Source of the DNA: an uncultured Lachnospiraceae bacterium
GTDB lineage: Bacteria > Bacillota > Clostridia > Lachnospirales > Lachnospiraceae
NCBI GenBank assembly: GCA_910577645.1
Contig: CAJTOL010000019.1
Coordinates: forward strand, 1-59,181
Length of the DNA: 59,181 nt
Direction of reading: 5' to 3'
Part shown: in pieces, positions 43,842-52,484 of the stretch
Layout of the letters: each line of letters starts with the position of its first letter
Position numbering within the stretch: position 1 is the first letter of the stretch
Notes under the pieces: generated by a model
The model's input: the letters and a program-made list of their open reading frames with translations, nothing else
Told to the model about the DNA's origin: nothing
The model's database searches: none
Position numbers and translations under genes: made by a program

Positions 43842-43866
43842 CTTTTCCTATCCCTCTTTGTACAAT
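43838..43866 (+). promoter_or_regulatory. Sigma-A promoter of the L,D-transpeptidase gene
   Basis: TTGACT (43838-43843) and TACAAT (43861-43866) are separated by 17 bases, 35 bases before the start codon. The -35 overlaps the end of the upstream RluA-type gene. Confidence 0.75.
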
Positions 43867-43900
43867 AGATGGGTAAGAAATGGAAGAGAGGAAAAGACAC

Positions 43901-45298
43901 ATGAAAAAACCATTTTTCAGACAAAAGATACTTTGCATAACGGCGATAGCCTGCCTGCTTTGGAGCGTCCCTTCCTACGGGGCTATCTATAATACACAAA
44001 ACAATACGGAGGTTTTTACCGGGGGAACCAAGGTGAACGGAGTGGGAGTAGCCGGTATGACTCCGGAGGAGGCTAAGGCGCAGATAGAAGATCTTTGCGG
44101 CGGCAGCTACACCCTGACCCTGATAGGGGCAGACGGTCAGAAGGAAACCATCAGGGGACAGGAGATTGGGCTGAAAGCGGCTCTGGGAGAAGGATTATCC
44201 CAGATTTTGGCAGAGCAGAATGAAAACGGCCGTGTTTCCGGCCCGGCTGTGATTAACAGCTATGACCTTCCTATGGAGACCTATTACAGCGAGGAAGCCC
44301 TTAGAGGAAAGCTGGCTTCCTTGGAGATGGTTTCCGGATCCAATGTGAAAAAAATGGAAGATGCCAGGATTGCTGCCAACCCTGACGGGGAAGGCTTTGT
44401 GATTATCCCGGAGACAGAGGGCAATGAAATCAATCTGGACAAGCTGACGGAAGCGGTTTCTTCCGCATTACAGAATCATCAGATTACTTTGGATTTAAGA
44501 GAAGCAGGGTGTTACCGGCAGGTTCAGGTTCGCTCCGGAGATGAAACTCTGAAAAACCGGCTGGCTGCCATGAACCAGTTGGGGAATATAAGCATTACTT
44601 ATCGCTTTGGAGAAACAACGGAGGTTCTTGACGGGGCGGCCATTTCTCCCTGGATACTGGGCACAGACGGAACTACCGTAATCGTGGATCCGAATCAGGC
44701 GGCTGCCTATGTAAGCGGATTGGCGGAAAAATATGACACGGCGGGAAAGCCTCACCTGTTCCTCACCGCATCCGGACAGGAGGTAACGGTTACCGGCCCT
44801 TACGGATGGAAAATTAATCAGACGGCAGAAACTCAGGCATTGATTGCCGCAATTATGACCTGCCAAAGCTCAGAGAGAGAGCCGATTTACTCCCAGACAG
44901 CGGCCAGCAGAAACGGCAACGACTATGGCCTGACCTATGTGGAGGTGGATCTGGGAAATCAGCATATGTATCTGGTGGAAAACGGCCAGTGCATCCTGGA
45001 TGCTCCCTTTGTGTCAGGAAATGTTTCCAAGGGATGGACTACGCCGCCGGGGATTTTTGGCCTTACTTATAAGCAGAGAGATACTGTGTTAAGAGGCGCG
45101 GATTATGCCTCTCCTGTCAAATACTGGATGCCCTTTAACGGAGGCATCGGCCTTCACGACGCAAACTGGCGGGGAAGCTTTGGAGGAAACATTTATAAGA
45201 CCAACGGTTCCCACGGCTGCATCAACCTGCCTCCTCAGAAGGCGGGAGTGCTTTTTGATCATGTATATAAAAATATGCCGATTATCTGCCACAATTAA
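43901..45298 (+). CDS. Secreted L,D-transpeptidase (YkuD) with peptidoglycan-binding domains
   Basis: The protein of about 465 residues has a signal peptide (KKPFFRQKILCITAIACLLW), a PG_binding_4-type region (about residues 40-310) and a C-terminal YkuD domain. The YkuD catalytic motif is HDANWRGSFGG, then SHGCINLPP with the nucleophile Cys. It makes 3-3 cross-links in peptidoglycan or attaches proteins. ATG 43901 is preferred because GAGAGG lies about 10 bases upstream and the signal peptide begins cleanly; an ATG at 43880 is also in frame. It has its own promoter. Confidence 0.92.
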   Translation: MKKPFFRQKILCITAIACLLWSVPSYGAIYNTQNNTEVFTGGTKVNGVGVAGMTPEEAKAQIEDLCGGSYTLTLIGADGQKETIRGQEIGLKAALGEGLSQILAEQNENGRVSGPAVINSYDLPMETYYSEEALRGKLASLEMVSGSNVKKMEDARIAANPDGEGFVIIPETEGNEINLDKLTEAVSSALQNHQITLDLREAGCYRQVQVRSGDETLKNRLAAMNQLGNISITYRFGETTEVLDGAAISPWILGTDGTTVIVDPNQAAAYVSGLAEKYDTAGKPHLFLTASGQEVTVTGPYGWKINQTAETQALIAAIMTCQSSEREPIYSQTAASRNGNDYGLTYVEVDLGNQHMYLVENGQCILDAPFVSGNVSKGWTTPPGIFGLTYKQRDTVLRGADYASPVKYWMPFNGGIGLHDANWRGSFGGNIYKTNGSHGCINLPPQKAGVLFDHVYKNMPIICHN

Positions 45299-45312
45299 CC
45301 CTGGCCGTCAGC

Positions 45313-45341
45313 TTGACAGACAGCGTCAATAAGGTTATAGT
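45313..45341 (+). promoter_or_regulatory. Sigma-A promoter of trpS
   Basis: TTGACA (45313-45318) and TATAGT (45336-45341) have a 17-base spacer, 32 bases before trpS. The short leader leaves no room for a T-box riboswitch, so trpS is probably not controlled by uncharged tRNA. Confidence 0.7.
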
Positions 45342-45372
45342 TTGATAAGACATTACACTGGGAGGAATATTA

Positions 45373-46464
45373 ATGGGAAAGATTATTTTAACCGGCGACA
45401 GGCCTACCGGACGCCTTCATGTAGGGCATTATGCAGGCTCCTTAAAGCGCAGGGTAGAGCTGCAGAATTCGGGAGAATATGACGAGATTTTTATTATGAT
45501 TGCAGATGCCCAGGCCCTTACCGATAATGCAGATAATCCGGAGAAGGTTCGCCAGAATATTATTGAGGTGGCATTGGATTACTTAGCCTGCGGGTTGGAT
45601 CCGGCAAAGTCTACCTTGTTTATTCAGTCTCAGATTCCGGAGCTTTGCGAGCTGTCCTTTTACTATATGAATCTGGTGACGGTATCCCGTCTTCAGAGGA
45701 ATCCAACGGTAAAATCAGAGATTCAGATGCGGAACTTTGAGGCCAGCATTCCGGTAGGATTTTTTACTTATCCTATCAGCCAGGCGGCAGACATTACCGC
45801 TTTCCAGGCAACCACAGTTCCGGTAGGCGAGGATCAGATGCCTATGCTGGAGCAGACCAGGGAGATTGTACACAAGTTTAATACCGTATATGGGGAAACC
45901 CTTACCATGCCGGATATTCTTCTGCCGGATAATAAAGCCTGCCTGCGCCTTCCGGGCACAGACGGCAAGGCCAAGATGAGCAAGTCCCTTGGAAACTGCA
46001 TCTATTTATCCGACACAGAGGCGGAGGTAAAGAAAAAGATTATGTCCATGTTTACGGATCCCAATCATCTTCGGGTGGAGGATCCGGGTCAGGTAGAAGG
46101 GAATCCTGTATTTATTTATCTGGATGCTTTCTGCAGAGACCAGCATTTTGCCCAGTATCTTCCAGATTACCAGAATTTAGAAGAGCTGAAAGCCCACTAT
46201 ACCAGAGGCGGTCTGGGGGATGTGAAGGTAAAGAAGTTCTTAAACGCAGTCCTTCAGGAAGAGTTAGAGCCCATCCGTCAGTGGAGAAAAGAATGGGAGA
46301 AACGGATTCCGGAGGTTTATCAAATTCTGGAAGAGGGAAGCAAAAAGGCAGAACAGGTTGCCGCCGGGACTTTGGCCGCTGTAAAGCGCTCCATGAAGAT
46401 CAACTATTTTGAGGACAAGGATTTGATTGCTCAGCAGGCAAAGCGTTTCGGAGAAGATTCATAG
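45373..46464 (+). CDS. trpS: Tryptophanyl-tRNA synthetase
   Basis: The 363-residue class I synthetase has the HIGH-type motif PTGRLHVGHYAGSLKRR and the KMSKS loop DGKAKMSKSLGN. It charges tRNA-Trp. Length is slightly above the usual 330-350. GGGAGGAA precedes the ATG and a terminator follows. Confidence 0.96.
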   Translation: MGKIILTGDRPTGRLHVGHYAGSLKRRVELQNSGEYDEIFIMIADAQALTDNADNPEKVRQNIIEVALDYLACGLDPAKSTLFIQSQIPELCELSFYYMNLVTVSRLQRNPTVKSEIQMRNFEASIPVGFFTYPISQAADITAFQATTVPVGEDQMPMLEQTREIVHKFNTVYGETLTMPDILLPDNKACLRLPGTDGKAKMSKSLGNCIYLSDTEAEVKKKIMSMFTDPNHLRVEDPGQVEGNPVFIYLDAFCRDQHFAQYLPDYQNLEELKAHYTRGGLGDVKVKKFLNAVLQEELEPIRQWRKEWEKRIPEVYQILEEGSKKAEQVAAGTLAAVKRSMKINYFEDKDLIAQQAKRFGEDS

Positions 46465-46474
46465 AAAAGTAAAA

Positions 46475-46514
46475 AGAAAAGCAGTGAATCTAAGACGGTC
46501 CGCTGCTTTTTTCT
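46475..46514 (+). terminator. Rho-independent terminator after trpS
   Basis: An AAAAGCAG / CTGCTTTT stem with an 18-base interior is followed by TTCTTT. It ends 14 bases before the next gene. Confidence 0.75.
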
Positions 46515-46527
46515 TTGAGAGGGAATT

Positions 46528-47091
46528 ATGGATGTAAGAACACTTATCAGTTTTTTAAACGCGGTTGAGCCTATGAAGGATAATACCCGGCATTCCTGGA
46601 CCTCCAGAGGCCGTCAGGAGAGCGTAGCGGAGCACAGCTGGAGGCTGGCCCTTATGGCCTATCTGGTAAAGGATGAATTTCCCGAAGCAGATATTTCCAG
46701 GACCATTTTAATGTGCCTCTGCCATGATCTGGGGGAGGCGGTTACCGGGGACATTCCGTCTTTTGAAAAGAGCGGAAGGGACGAGAAAATAGAAGAAAAG
46801 GCAGTAGAAGATCTTTTAAAACTCCTTCCCCAAACCTATGAGGAGGAACTAGCCGGCCTTTTTCATGAGATGAAAGAGGGAAAGACCATGGAAGCCCGGA
46901 TTTATAAAGCGTTGGATTCTATGGAATGTATCATCCAGCATAACCAGGCCTCTCTTTCCACCTGGCTGCCCTTAGAGCATGAGCTGAATCTGGTTTACGG
47001 AAAGGAGAACACCGCCTTCTCCCCCTATATGGAAGAGCTGCAAAGAGCAGTTAATGAAGATACCAGAGAAAAATTAAGGGCTGGAAAATAA
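46528..47091 (+). CDS. HD-domain 5'-nucleotidase-like protein (YfbR/HDDC2 type)
   Basis: This 187-residue HD-family phosphohydrolase carries SVAEHSWRLALMAYLV and CLCHDLGEAVTGDIPS, with metal ligands in the EHSWR and HD positions. Relatives hydrolyse deoxynucleoside 5'-monophosphates. It follows the trpS terminator and probably has its own transcription start, which I could not identify. Confidence 0.88.
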   Translation: MDVRTLISFLNAVEPMKDNTRHSWTSRGRQESVAEHSWRLALMAYLVKDEFPEADISRTILMCLCHDLGEAVTGDIPSFEKSGRDEKIEEKAVEDLLKLLPQTYEEELAGLFHEMKEGKTMEARIYKALDSMECIIQHNQASLSTWLPLEHELNLVYGKENTAFSPYMEELQRAVNEDTREKLRAGK

Positions 47092-47189
47092 AAGCAGGCA
47101 AAGCCGGTTGCGTCAAACATTCCAATGAGCCCGGTAAAGCAGAACCAACTTTAAGCTTTGAAAACATTTGGTGAGAAAGGAGAAGGGAT

Positions 47190-47723
47190 ATGGGAACCTG
47201 GAACAGCCGGGGGCTTCGGGGATCTACTCTGGAAGAGCTGATTAACCGGACCAATGACAGCTACCGGGAAAAGAGGCTGGCTTTAATTCAGAAGGTGCCC
47301 ACCCCCATTACCCCCATTTCTATTGATAAAGAAAGCCGCCACATTACCCTGGCCTATTTTGAGCAGAAAAGTACGGTGGACTACATTGGAGCCGTCCAGG
47401 GGATCCCGGTATGCTTTGATGCCAAGGAGTGCAGGGCATCCACCTTCCCTCTGCAAAATATCCATCCCCACCAAATTGCTTTTATGAAGGAGTTTGAAGA
47501 GCAAGGGGGGATTGCGTTTATCATCCTGTCCTTTACCGGCTTAAATGAAACCTATTATCTGCCTTTTGACGCAGTATACAGATTCTGGCGGCGGATGGAA
47601 GAGGGAGGGAGAAAAAGCTTTACCTATGAAGAGGTGGATAAATCCTGGAAGATCCGATCCCATCGGGATATGCTGATCCACTATCTGGAGCAGATTCAGA
47701 TGGATTTAGAAAGAAGAGATTGA
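47190..47723 (+). CDS. recU: Holliday junction resolvase RecU
   Basis: The 177-residue nuclease resolves Holliday junctions in Gram-positive bacteria. It begins GTWNSRGLRGSTLEELINRT, a diagnostic RecU N-terminus, and has the endonuclease residues in VCFDAKECRAS and HPHQIAFMKEFEEQGG. GAAAGGAGAAGGG precedes the ATG. The -35 element of the histidine operon overlaps its stop codon. Confidence 0.93.
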   Translation: MGTWNSRGLRGSTLEELINRTNDSYREKRLALIQKVPTPITPISIDKESRHITLAYFEQKSTVDYIGAVQGIPVCFDAKECRASTFPLQNIHPHQIAFMKEFEEQGGIAFIILSFTGLNETYYLPFDAVYRFWRRMEEGGRKSFTYEEVDKSWKIRSHRDMLIHYLEQIQMDLERRD

Positions 47724-47748
47724 CAGATTTTCGGTCATCTTTTATAAT
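47720..47748 (+). promoter_or_regulatory. Consensus sigma-A promoter of the histidine operon
   Basis: TTGACA (47720-47725) and TATAAT (47743-47748) match the consensus at all twelve positions with a 17-base spacer. It drives hisZ from 70 bases upstream. The leader is too short for a T-box or a his leader-peptide attenuator, and I see no terminator hairpin in it. Confidence 0.88.
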
Positions 47749-47817
47749 AGACCAATCACGTTACTAAATTATCACTTTACCACAAGAAAGCAACAGAGTT
47801 TCAGGAGGCTTATCTTT

Positions 47818-49098
47818 ATGACCAACCGATTACTTCATACTCCGGAGGGAGTCCGGGATATTTACAGCGCCGAATGCAGGCGCAAACTGGCCCTGGAGGA
47901 TAAGATGCTAGAGGTCTTATACCTTTATGGCTACGAGCATATTGAAACCCCAAGCTTTGAGTATTTCGATATTTTCAACAAGGATCGGGGAAGCGTGGGA
48001 GACCGGGAGATGTTTAAATTTTTTGACCGGGACAACAATACCCTGGTGTTAAAGCCGGATATGACTCCGGCGGTGGCCCGGTGTGTGGCCAAATACTACA
48101 TGGACGAGAACAGTCCCTTAAGGCTGTGCTATTTAGAGCGCACTTTTAAAAATAATACCAGCTACCAGGGCCGTTTAAAGGAGACCACCCAGACTGGAGC
48201 GGAACTGATAGGAGACGACTCCGAGCAGGCGGACGCAGAGCTTCTGGCCCTGATTATTGAAGCATTAAAGACGGCCGGGCTAAAGGAATTCCAGGTGGAG
48301 CTGGGCCATGCCGATTTCTACCGGGGCCTTGCCGAGGAAGCGGGAATGGACGAGGATACCCAGGAGCAGTTACGGGATTTAATTGAGAATAAAAATTATT
48401 TCGGGGTGGATGAACTGTTAAGCTCCCGAAACCTTCCGGAGGAGACCAAGCAGGGATTTCTCAGGCTTTTGGAAATGTTCGGCTCCGCCGGACAGATTGC
48501 CCAGGCAAAGGAATTGACCACAAATACCAGGGCCCTTAAGGCTATTGCCAGACTGGAGCGTATCCAGGAGCTTTTGGAAGACTACGGACTGGCGGACTAT
48601 GTTTCCTATGATCTGGGAATGGTAAGCCGTTATCAGTATTATACCGGGATTATTTTTAAGGGCTATACCTACGGTACAGGGGACTATATTGTTACCGGAG
48701 GGCGGTATGACCGGCTGCTGGAGCAGTTCGGCAAAAACAGCCCTGCAGTAGGCTTTGCCATTGAGGTGGATCGGGTGCTGACCGCCCTTTTAAGACAGCG
48801 GATTGATATACCCTTTACCCAGGTAAGCGCCCTGATTCTTTTTGACGGATCTGCGGAAAAGCAGGCTATCCGTCTGGGGCGGCATTTCAGAAGCCTTTCC
48901 CTTCCGGTGGTAACCAGCTTAAAGCGGCCGGATATCTCCATTGAGGTTTATCGGAAAATGGCTTTTTCCAGGAAAATCAGAACCATTCTCTATCTGGAAG
49001 AGGACAAAGAGACAGTGGAAGCTATGGATTTGATTAATGGAAGCATCAATCAGATTCCGATTTCAGATTATATGATACCAGAGGTCAAAAAGTTATGA
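47818..49098 (+). CDS. hisZ: ATP phosphoribosyltransferase regulatory subunit
   Basis: This 426-residue protein is a class II histidyl-tRNA-synthetase-like fold without synthetase activity. It begins LLHTPEGVRDIYSAECRRK and has motif 2-like LCYLERTFKNNTSYQGRLKE. It pairs with the short HisG encoded next and confers histidine feedback inhibition. GGAGG precedes the ATG. Confidence 0.93.
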   Translation: MTNRLLHTPEGVRDIYSAECRRKLALEDKMLEVLYLYGYEHIETPSFEYFDIFNKDRGSVGDREMFKFFDRDNNTLVLKPDMTPAVARCVAKYYMDENSPLRLCYLERTFKNNTSYQGRLKETTQTGAELIGDDSEQADAELLALIIEALKTAGLKEFQVELGHADFYRGLAEEAGMDEDTQEQLRDLIENKNYFGVDELLSSRNLPEETKQGFLRLLEMFGSAGQIAQAKELTTNTRALKAIARLERIQELLEDYGLADYVSYDLGMVSRYQYYTGIIFKGYTYGTGDYIVTGGRYDRLLEQFGKNSPAVGFAIEVDRVLTALLRQRIDIPFTQVSALILFDGSAEKQAIRLGRHFRSLSLPVVTSLKRPDISIEVYRKMAFSRKIRTILYLEEDKETVEAMDLINGSINQIPISDYMIPEVKKL

Positions 49099-49124
49099 CC
49101 ATCATGATATAAAAGAGGGATGAT

Positions 49125-49775
49125 ATGAGATATTTAACAGTGGCGCTGGCCAAGGGGCGGCTGGCCCAGAAGGCCATGGAGCTTTTTCAGCAGATAGGCA
49201 TTACCTGTGACGAGATGAAGGATAAATCCTCCAGAAAGCTGATTTTTGTAAATGAAGATCTGGGAGTGCGCTTTTTTCTTGCCAAGGCCAACGATGTTCC
49301 CACCTATGTAGAATACGGGGCAGCCGATATAGGCGTTGTGGGAAAGGATACGATTTTAGAGGAAGGGCGCAAGCTTTACGAGGTTATTGATTTGGGGATG
49401 GGAAAGTGCCGCATGTGTGTCTGCGGGCCGGAATCCGCCAGGGAGAAGCTGAAACACCACGAATTAATCCGGGTTGCCACCAAATATCCCAACATTGCCA
49501 AGGATTATTTTTATAATAAAAAGCATCAGACCGTAGAGATTATCAAGCTGAATGGATCCATTGAGCTGGCTCCCATTGTAGGCCTTTCCGAAGTGATTGT
49601 AGACATTGTGGAGACCGGATCTACCCTGCGGGAAAACGGCCTTACCGTGTTGGAAGAGGTGTGCGGCCTTTCCGCCAGGATGGTGGTAAATCAGGTAAGC
49701 ATGAAACGGGAAAACGAGAGGATTACCAAACTGATACAGGACTTAAAACAGATACTTCGGGAGGATGGCGCATGA
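49125..49775 (+). CDS. hisG: ATP phosphoribosyltransferase, short form
   Basis: The 216-residue catalytic subunit starts the histidine pathway from ATP and phosphoribosyl pyrophosphate. It starts YLTVALAKGRLAQKAMELF and has VVGKDTILEEGRKLYE and the PRPP loop DIVETGSTLRENGL. The lack of the C-terminal regulatory domain explains the need for hisZ. Its stop overlaps the hisD start. Confidence 0.95.
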   Translation: MRYLTVALAKGRLAQKAMELFQQIGITCDEMKDKSSRKLIFVNEDLGVRFFLAKANDVPTYVEYGAADIGVVGKDTILEEGRKLYEVIDLGMGKCRMCVCGPESAREKLKHHELIRVATKYPNIAKDYFYNKKHQTVEIIKLNGSIELAPIVGLSEVIVDIVETGSTLRENGLTVLEEVCGLSARMVVNQVSMKRENERITKLIQDLKQILREDGA

Positions 49776-51070
49776 GAATCATCAGACTGGATGAGAATTC
49801 CAAACAAAACATTTTATCGGATCTGTTAAAGAGAGATCCCAACAATTACAGCCAATATGCCCATACAGTTGAGGCCATTGTGGAGGATGTAAAGGAGAAT
49901 AAGGACAAGGCTCTTTTCGCTTACACAGAAAAGTTTGACGGAGCTCTTATTACCGGGGATACTGTCCGGGTTGCAAAAGAGGAGATACAGGAGGCTATGG
50001 AGCAGATGGATCCCGCTCTTTTGGAGGTTATGAAGAGATCCATGAAAAATATCCGGGCTTACCATGAGAAGCAGCGCCGCCAGAGCTGGTTTGACAGCAA
50101 GCCGGACGGCACCATACTGGGGCAGAAAATCACCCCCCTGGAAAGTGCGGGGGTATATGTGCCGGGAGGAAAGGCGGCCTATCCTTCCTCTGTTCTTATG
50201 AACATTATCCCTGCAGAGGTGGCGGGGGTACAACGGATTGTTATGGTAACTCCTCCGGGAAAGGACGGAAAAGTAAATCCCGTTACCCTGACAGCTGCCC
50301 ACCTGGCAGGAGCTACAGAAGTATATAAGGCAGGAGGCGCTCAGGCGGTAGCGGCCCTGGCCTTTGGAACAGAATCCATCCCACGGGTAGATAAGATTGT
50401 GGGGCCGGGAAATATTTTTGTTGCCCTTGCCAAAAAGGCAGTTTACGGCCATGTAAGCATTGACAGCATTGCAGGCCCCAGCGAGATCCTGGTGATTGCC
50501 GACGACAGCGCCAACCCAAGATTTGTGGCGGCAGATCTGCTGTCCCAGGCGGAGCACGATGAGCTGGCCAGCGCCATTTTGGTAACCACCAGCATGGATC
50601 TGGCAGAGAAGGTTTCCCGGGAGATAGACGGCTTTGTAAAAGACCTTTCCAGAAAAGAGATTCTGGAAAAATCCCTGGAAAACTATGGTTATATCCTGGT
50701 AGCCGATACTCTTGATCAGGCTGTCGAGACTGCCAATGAGATTGCTTCTGAACATCTGGAGATTGTCACCAGAAACCCCTTTGAGGTAATGACAAAGATT
50801 CGAAATGCAGGGGCTATTTTTATTGGAGAGTACAGTTCTGAGCCTTTGGGAGATTACTTTGCAGGCCCGAACCACGTCCTTCCCACCAACGGGACCGCTA
50901 AATTTTTCTCCCCTCTGGGAGTGGACGATTTCATAAAGAAATCCAGTATTATTTATTACTCCAGAGAAGCGCTGAAGGAGATCCACAAGGATGTTGAAGC
51001 CTTTGCTGAGGCTGAGGGCCTTACCGCCCACGCAAACTCCGTCCGGGTACGGTTTGAAGAGGAAGAATAA
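49772..51070 (+). CDS. hisD: Histidinol dehydrogenase
   Basis: This enzyme of about 432 residues catalyses the last two steps of histidine synthesis with NAD and zinc. It has SAGVYVPGGKAAYPSSVLMN, KIVGPGNIFVALAKK, AGPSEILVIAD and QAEHDELASAILVT. ATG 49772 overlaps the hisG stop by four bases; a much longer in-frame reading lies inside hisG and is not used. Confidence 0.96.
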   Translation: MRIIRLDENSKQNILSDLLKRDPNNYSQYAHTVEAIVEDVKENKDKALFAYTEKFDGALITGDTVRVAKEEIQEAMEQMDPALLEVMKRSMKNIRAYHEKQRRQSWFDSKPDGTILGQKITPLESAGVYVPGGKAAYPSSVLMNIIPAEVAGVQRIVMVTPPGKDGKVNPVTLTAAHLAGATEVYKAGGAQAVAALAFGTESIPRVDKIVGPGNIFVALAKKAVYGHVSIDSIAGPSEILVIADDSANPRFVAADLLSQAEHDELASAILVTTSMDLAEKVSREIDGFVKDLSRKEILEKSLENYGYILVADTLDQAVETANEIASEHLEIVTRNPFEVMTKIRNAGAIFIGEYSSEPLGDYFAGPNHVLPTNGTAKFFSPLGVDDFIKKSSIIYYSREALKEIHKDVEAFAEAEGLTAHANSVRVRFEEEE

Positions 51071-51081
51071 GGAGGCAGATT

Positions 51082-51669
51082 ATGGCTCGAAACGCGGAAA
51101 TTATCCGGAATACCAAGGAAACCCGAATCTGTCTGACCCTGGATTTAGACGGCGCCGGGGCAGCCCGGGTTCATACCGGCATCGGTTTTTTTGACCATAT
51201 GCTGGAAAGCTTTGCCCGCCATGGCTTTTTTGATTTAAAGCTGGAGGTGGAGGGAGATTTGGAGGTAGATACCCACCACACCATAGAGGATGTGGGGATC
51301 GTGCTGGGAACTGCCATAAAAGAAGCTCTGGGAGAGAAAAAGGGGATTGTCCGTTACGGGACTGCCATTCTTCCCATGGATGAATCCCTGATTTTGTGTT
51401 CGTTAGATCTGTGCGGCCGTCCTTATCTGGCGTATGATCTGTCCCTTGACCGGGAGTTTGTAGGAGATCTGGAGACAGAGATGATAAAGGAATTCTTTTA
51501 CGCAGTTTCTTACAGCGCGGCTATGAACCTTCATCTGCGCCAGATGGCAGGCTCCAATAACCATCACATTATTGAGGGGGCTTTTAAAGCTTTTTCAAAA
51601 GCTTTGGATCAGGCGGTTTCTTTAGACAGCCGAATCCAGGATGTCCTCTCCACGAAAGGAAGTCTTTAA
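51082..51669 (+). CDS. hisB: Imidazoleglycerol-phosphate dehydratase
   Basis: The 195-residue monofunctional dehydratase has GIGFFDHMLESFARHGFFDL, DTHHTIEDVGIVLGTAI and the late GSNNHHIIEGAFKAFSKAL, which hold the manganese-binding histidines. AGGAGGCAG precedes the ATG. In many operons hisH follows; here hisA follows directly. Confidence 0.96.
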   Translation: MARNAEIIRNTKETRICLTLDLDGAGAARVHTGIGFFDHMLESFARHGFFDLKLEVEGDLEVDTHHTIEDVGIVLGTAIKEALGEKKGIVRYGTAILPMDESLILCSLDLCGRPYLAYDLSLDREFVGDLETEMIKEFFYAVSYSAAMNLHLRQMAGSNNHHIIEGAFKAFSKALDQAVSLDSRIQDVLSTKGSL

Positions 51670-52401
51670 ATGCAGTTATATCCGGCGATTGATATTAAAA
51701 ACGGACAGTGTGTACGCCTGACCCAGGGCCTTTTTGACAATGTAAAGGTCTATTATAACACCCCAAGGGACGCGGCCATGCTGTGGGAAGAAATGGGAGG
51801 ATCTTTTCTCCATGTAGTAGATTTAGACGGGGCATTGGCCGGCCGGCCGGTGAATTTAGAGGCGGTTGGCCAGATTATCAGGGCTGTCCGTATTCCTGTG
51901 GAGACAGGAGGCGGAATCCGCACCTGTGAGGATGTAAAAGCTTTGCTGAACATTGGCGTCAGCCGGGTTATTATCGGAACCAGGGCAGTGGAAAGCCCGG
52001 AATTTGTAAAACAGCTTATAGAAGAGTTCGGTCCGGATAAAATCGTTCTGGGAGTGGACGCAAAGGACGGTCTGGTGGCAGTGGAAGGCTGGGAAAAGGT
52101 CAGCTCTTTAACCGCCTCGGATTTATGCGCCATGATGAAAGGCTTTGGAATCCGGCATATTATCTATACGGATATTTCCAGAGACGGAATGTTGTCCGGC
52201 CCCAATGTGAGCGCCACCAAAAGGCTTACGGAGGAAACCGGTTTAGACGTTATTGCCTCCGGCGGCGTTTCCTGTATGGAAGATCTTCAGGCCCTCTATG
52301 AGGCAGGGATTCAGGGAGCGATTATGGGCAAGGCTCTTTACGAAAAGAAGATTGATTTACGGGAAGCGGTTCGCCGCTTTGAGGGTTTTAGTATAAAATA
52401 A
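51670..52401 (+). CDS. hisA: ProFAR isomerase
   Basis: The 243-residue TIM barrel begins LYPAIDIKNGQCVRLTQG with the catalytic Asp at residue 8, and has the second Asp in YTDISRDGMLSGPN. It isomerises phosphoribosylformimino-AICAR ribonucleotide. It abuts the hisB stop with no gap. Neither hisH nor hisF follows. Confidence 0.95.
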   Translation: MQLYPAIDIKNGQCVRLTQGLFDNVKVYYNTPRDAAMLWEEMGGSFLHVVDLDGALAGRPVNLEAVGQIIRAVRIPVETGGGIRTCEDVKALLNIGVSRVIIGTRAVESPEFVKQLIEEFGPDKIVLGVDAKDGLVAVEGWEKVSSLTASDLCAMMKGFGIRHIIYTDISRDGMLSGPNVSATKRLTEETGLDVIASGGVSCMEDLQALYEAGIQGAIMGKALYEKKIDLREAVRRFEGFSIK

Positions 52402-52482
52402 ATGTGTCAGAAAAGAGGAAAGTTTGGAAAAAGCTTTCCAAATCTACCTGGATGATGCATAAATGCGTCAGAAAAGAGGAAA
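52398..52482 (+). repeat. Near-perfect 24-base direct repeat flanking a hairpin between hisA and hisIE
   Basis: The copies are 52398-52421 and 52459-52482, each beginning ATAAATG and containing the ribosome binding sequence GAAAAGAGGAAA; they differ at one base. Between them is a perfect 8-base stem TTTGGAAA / TTTCCAAA (52423-52430, 52435-52442) with an AAGC loop. The second copy supplies the hisIE ribosome binding site. The first is followed by no usable start in the proper frame, so the unit looks like a small duplication. Confidence 0.75.
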
Positions 52483-52484
52483 CT

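Noticed and set aside
47749..47817. T-box or attenuator controlling the histidine operon
   Set aside because: Only about 70 bases separate the -10 element and hisZ, with no terminator hairpin or histidine-rich leader.
49826..51031. A 401-codon open frame on the strand opposite hisD
   Set aside because: It lies wholly inside hisD, lacks recognisable domains and a convincing ribosome binding site, and its length is explained by the codon pattern of hisD.
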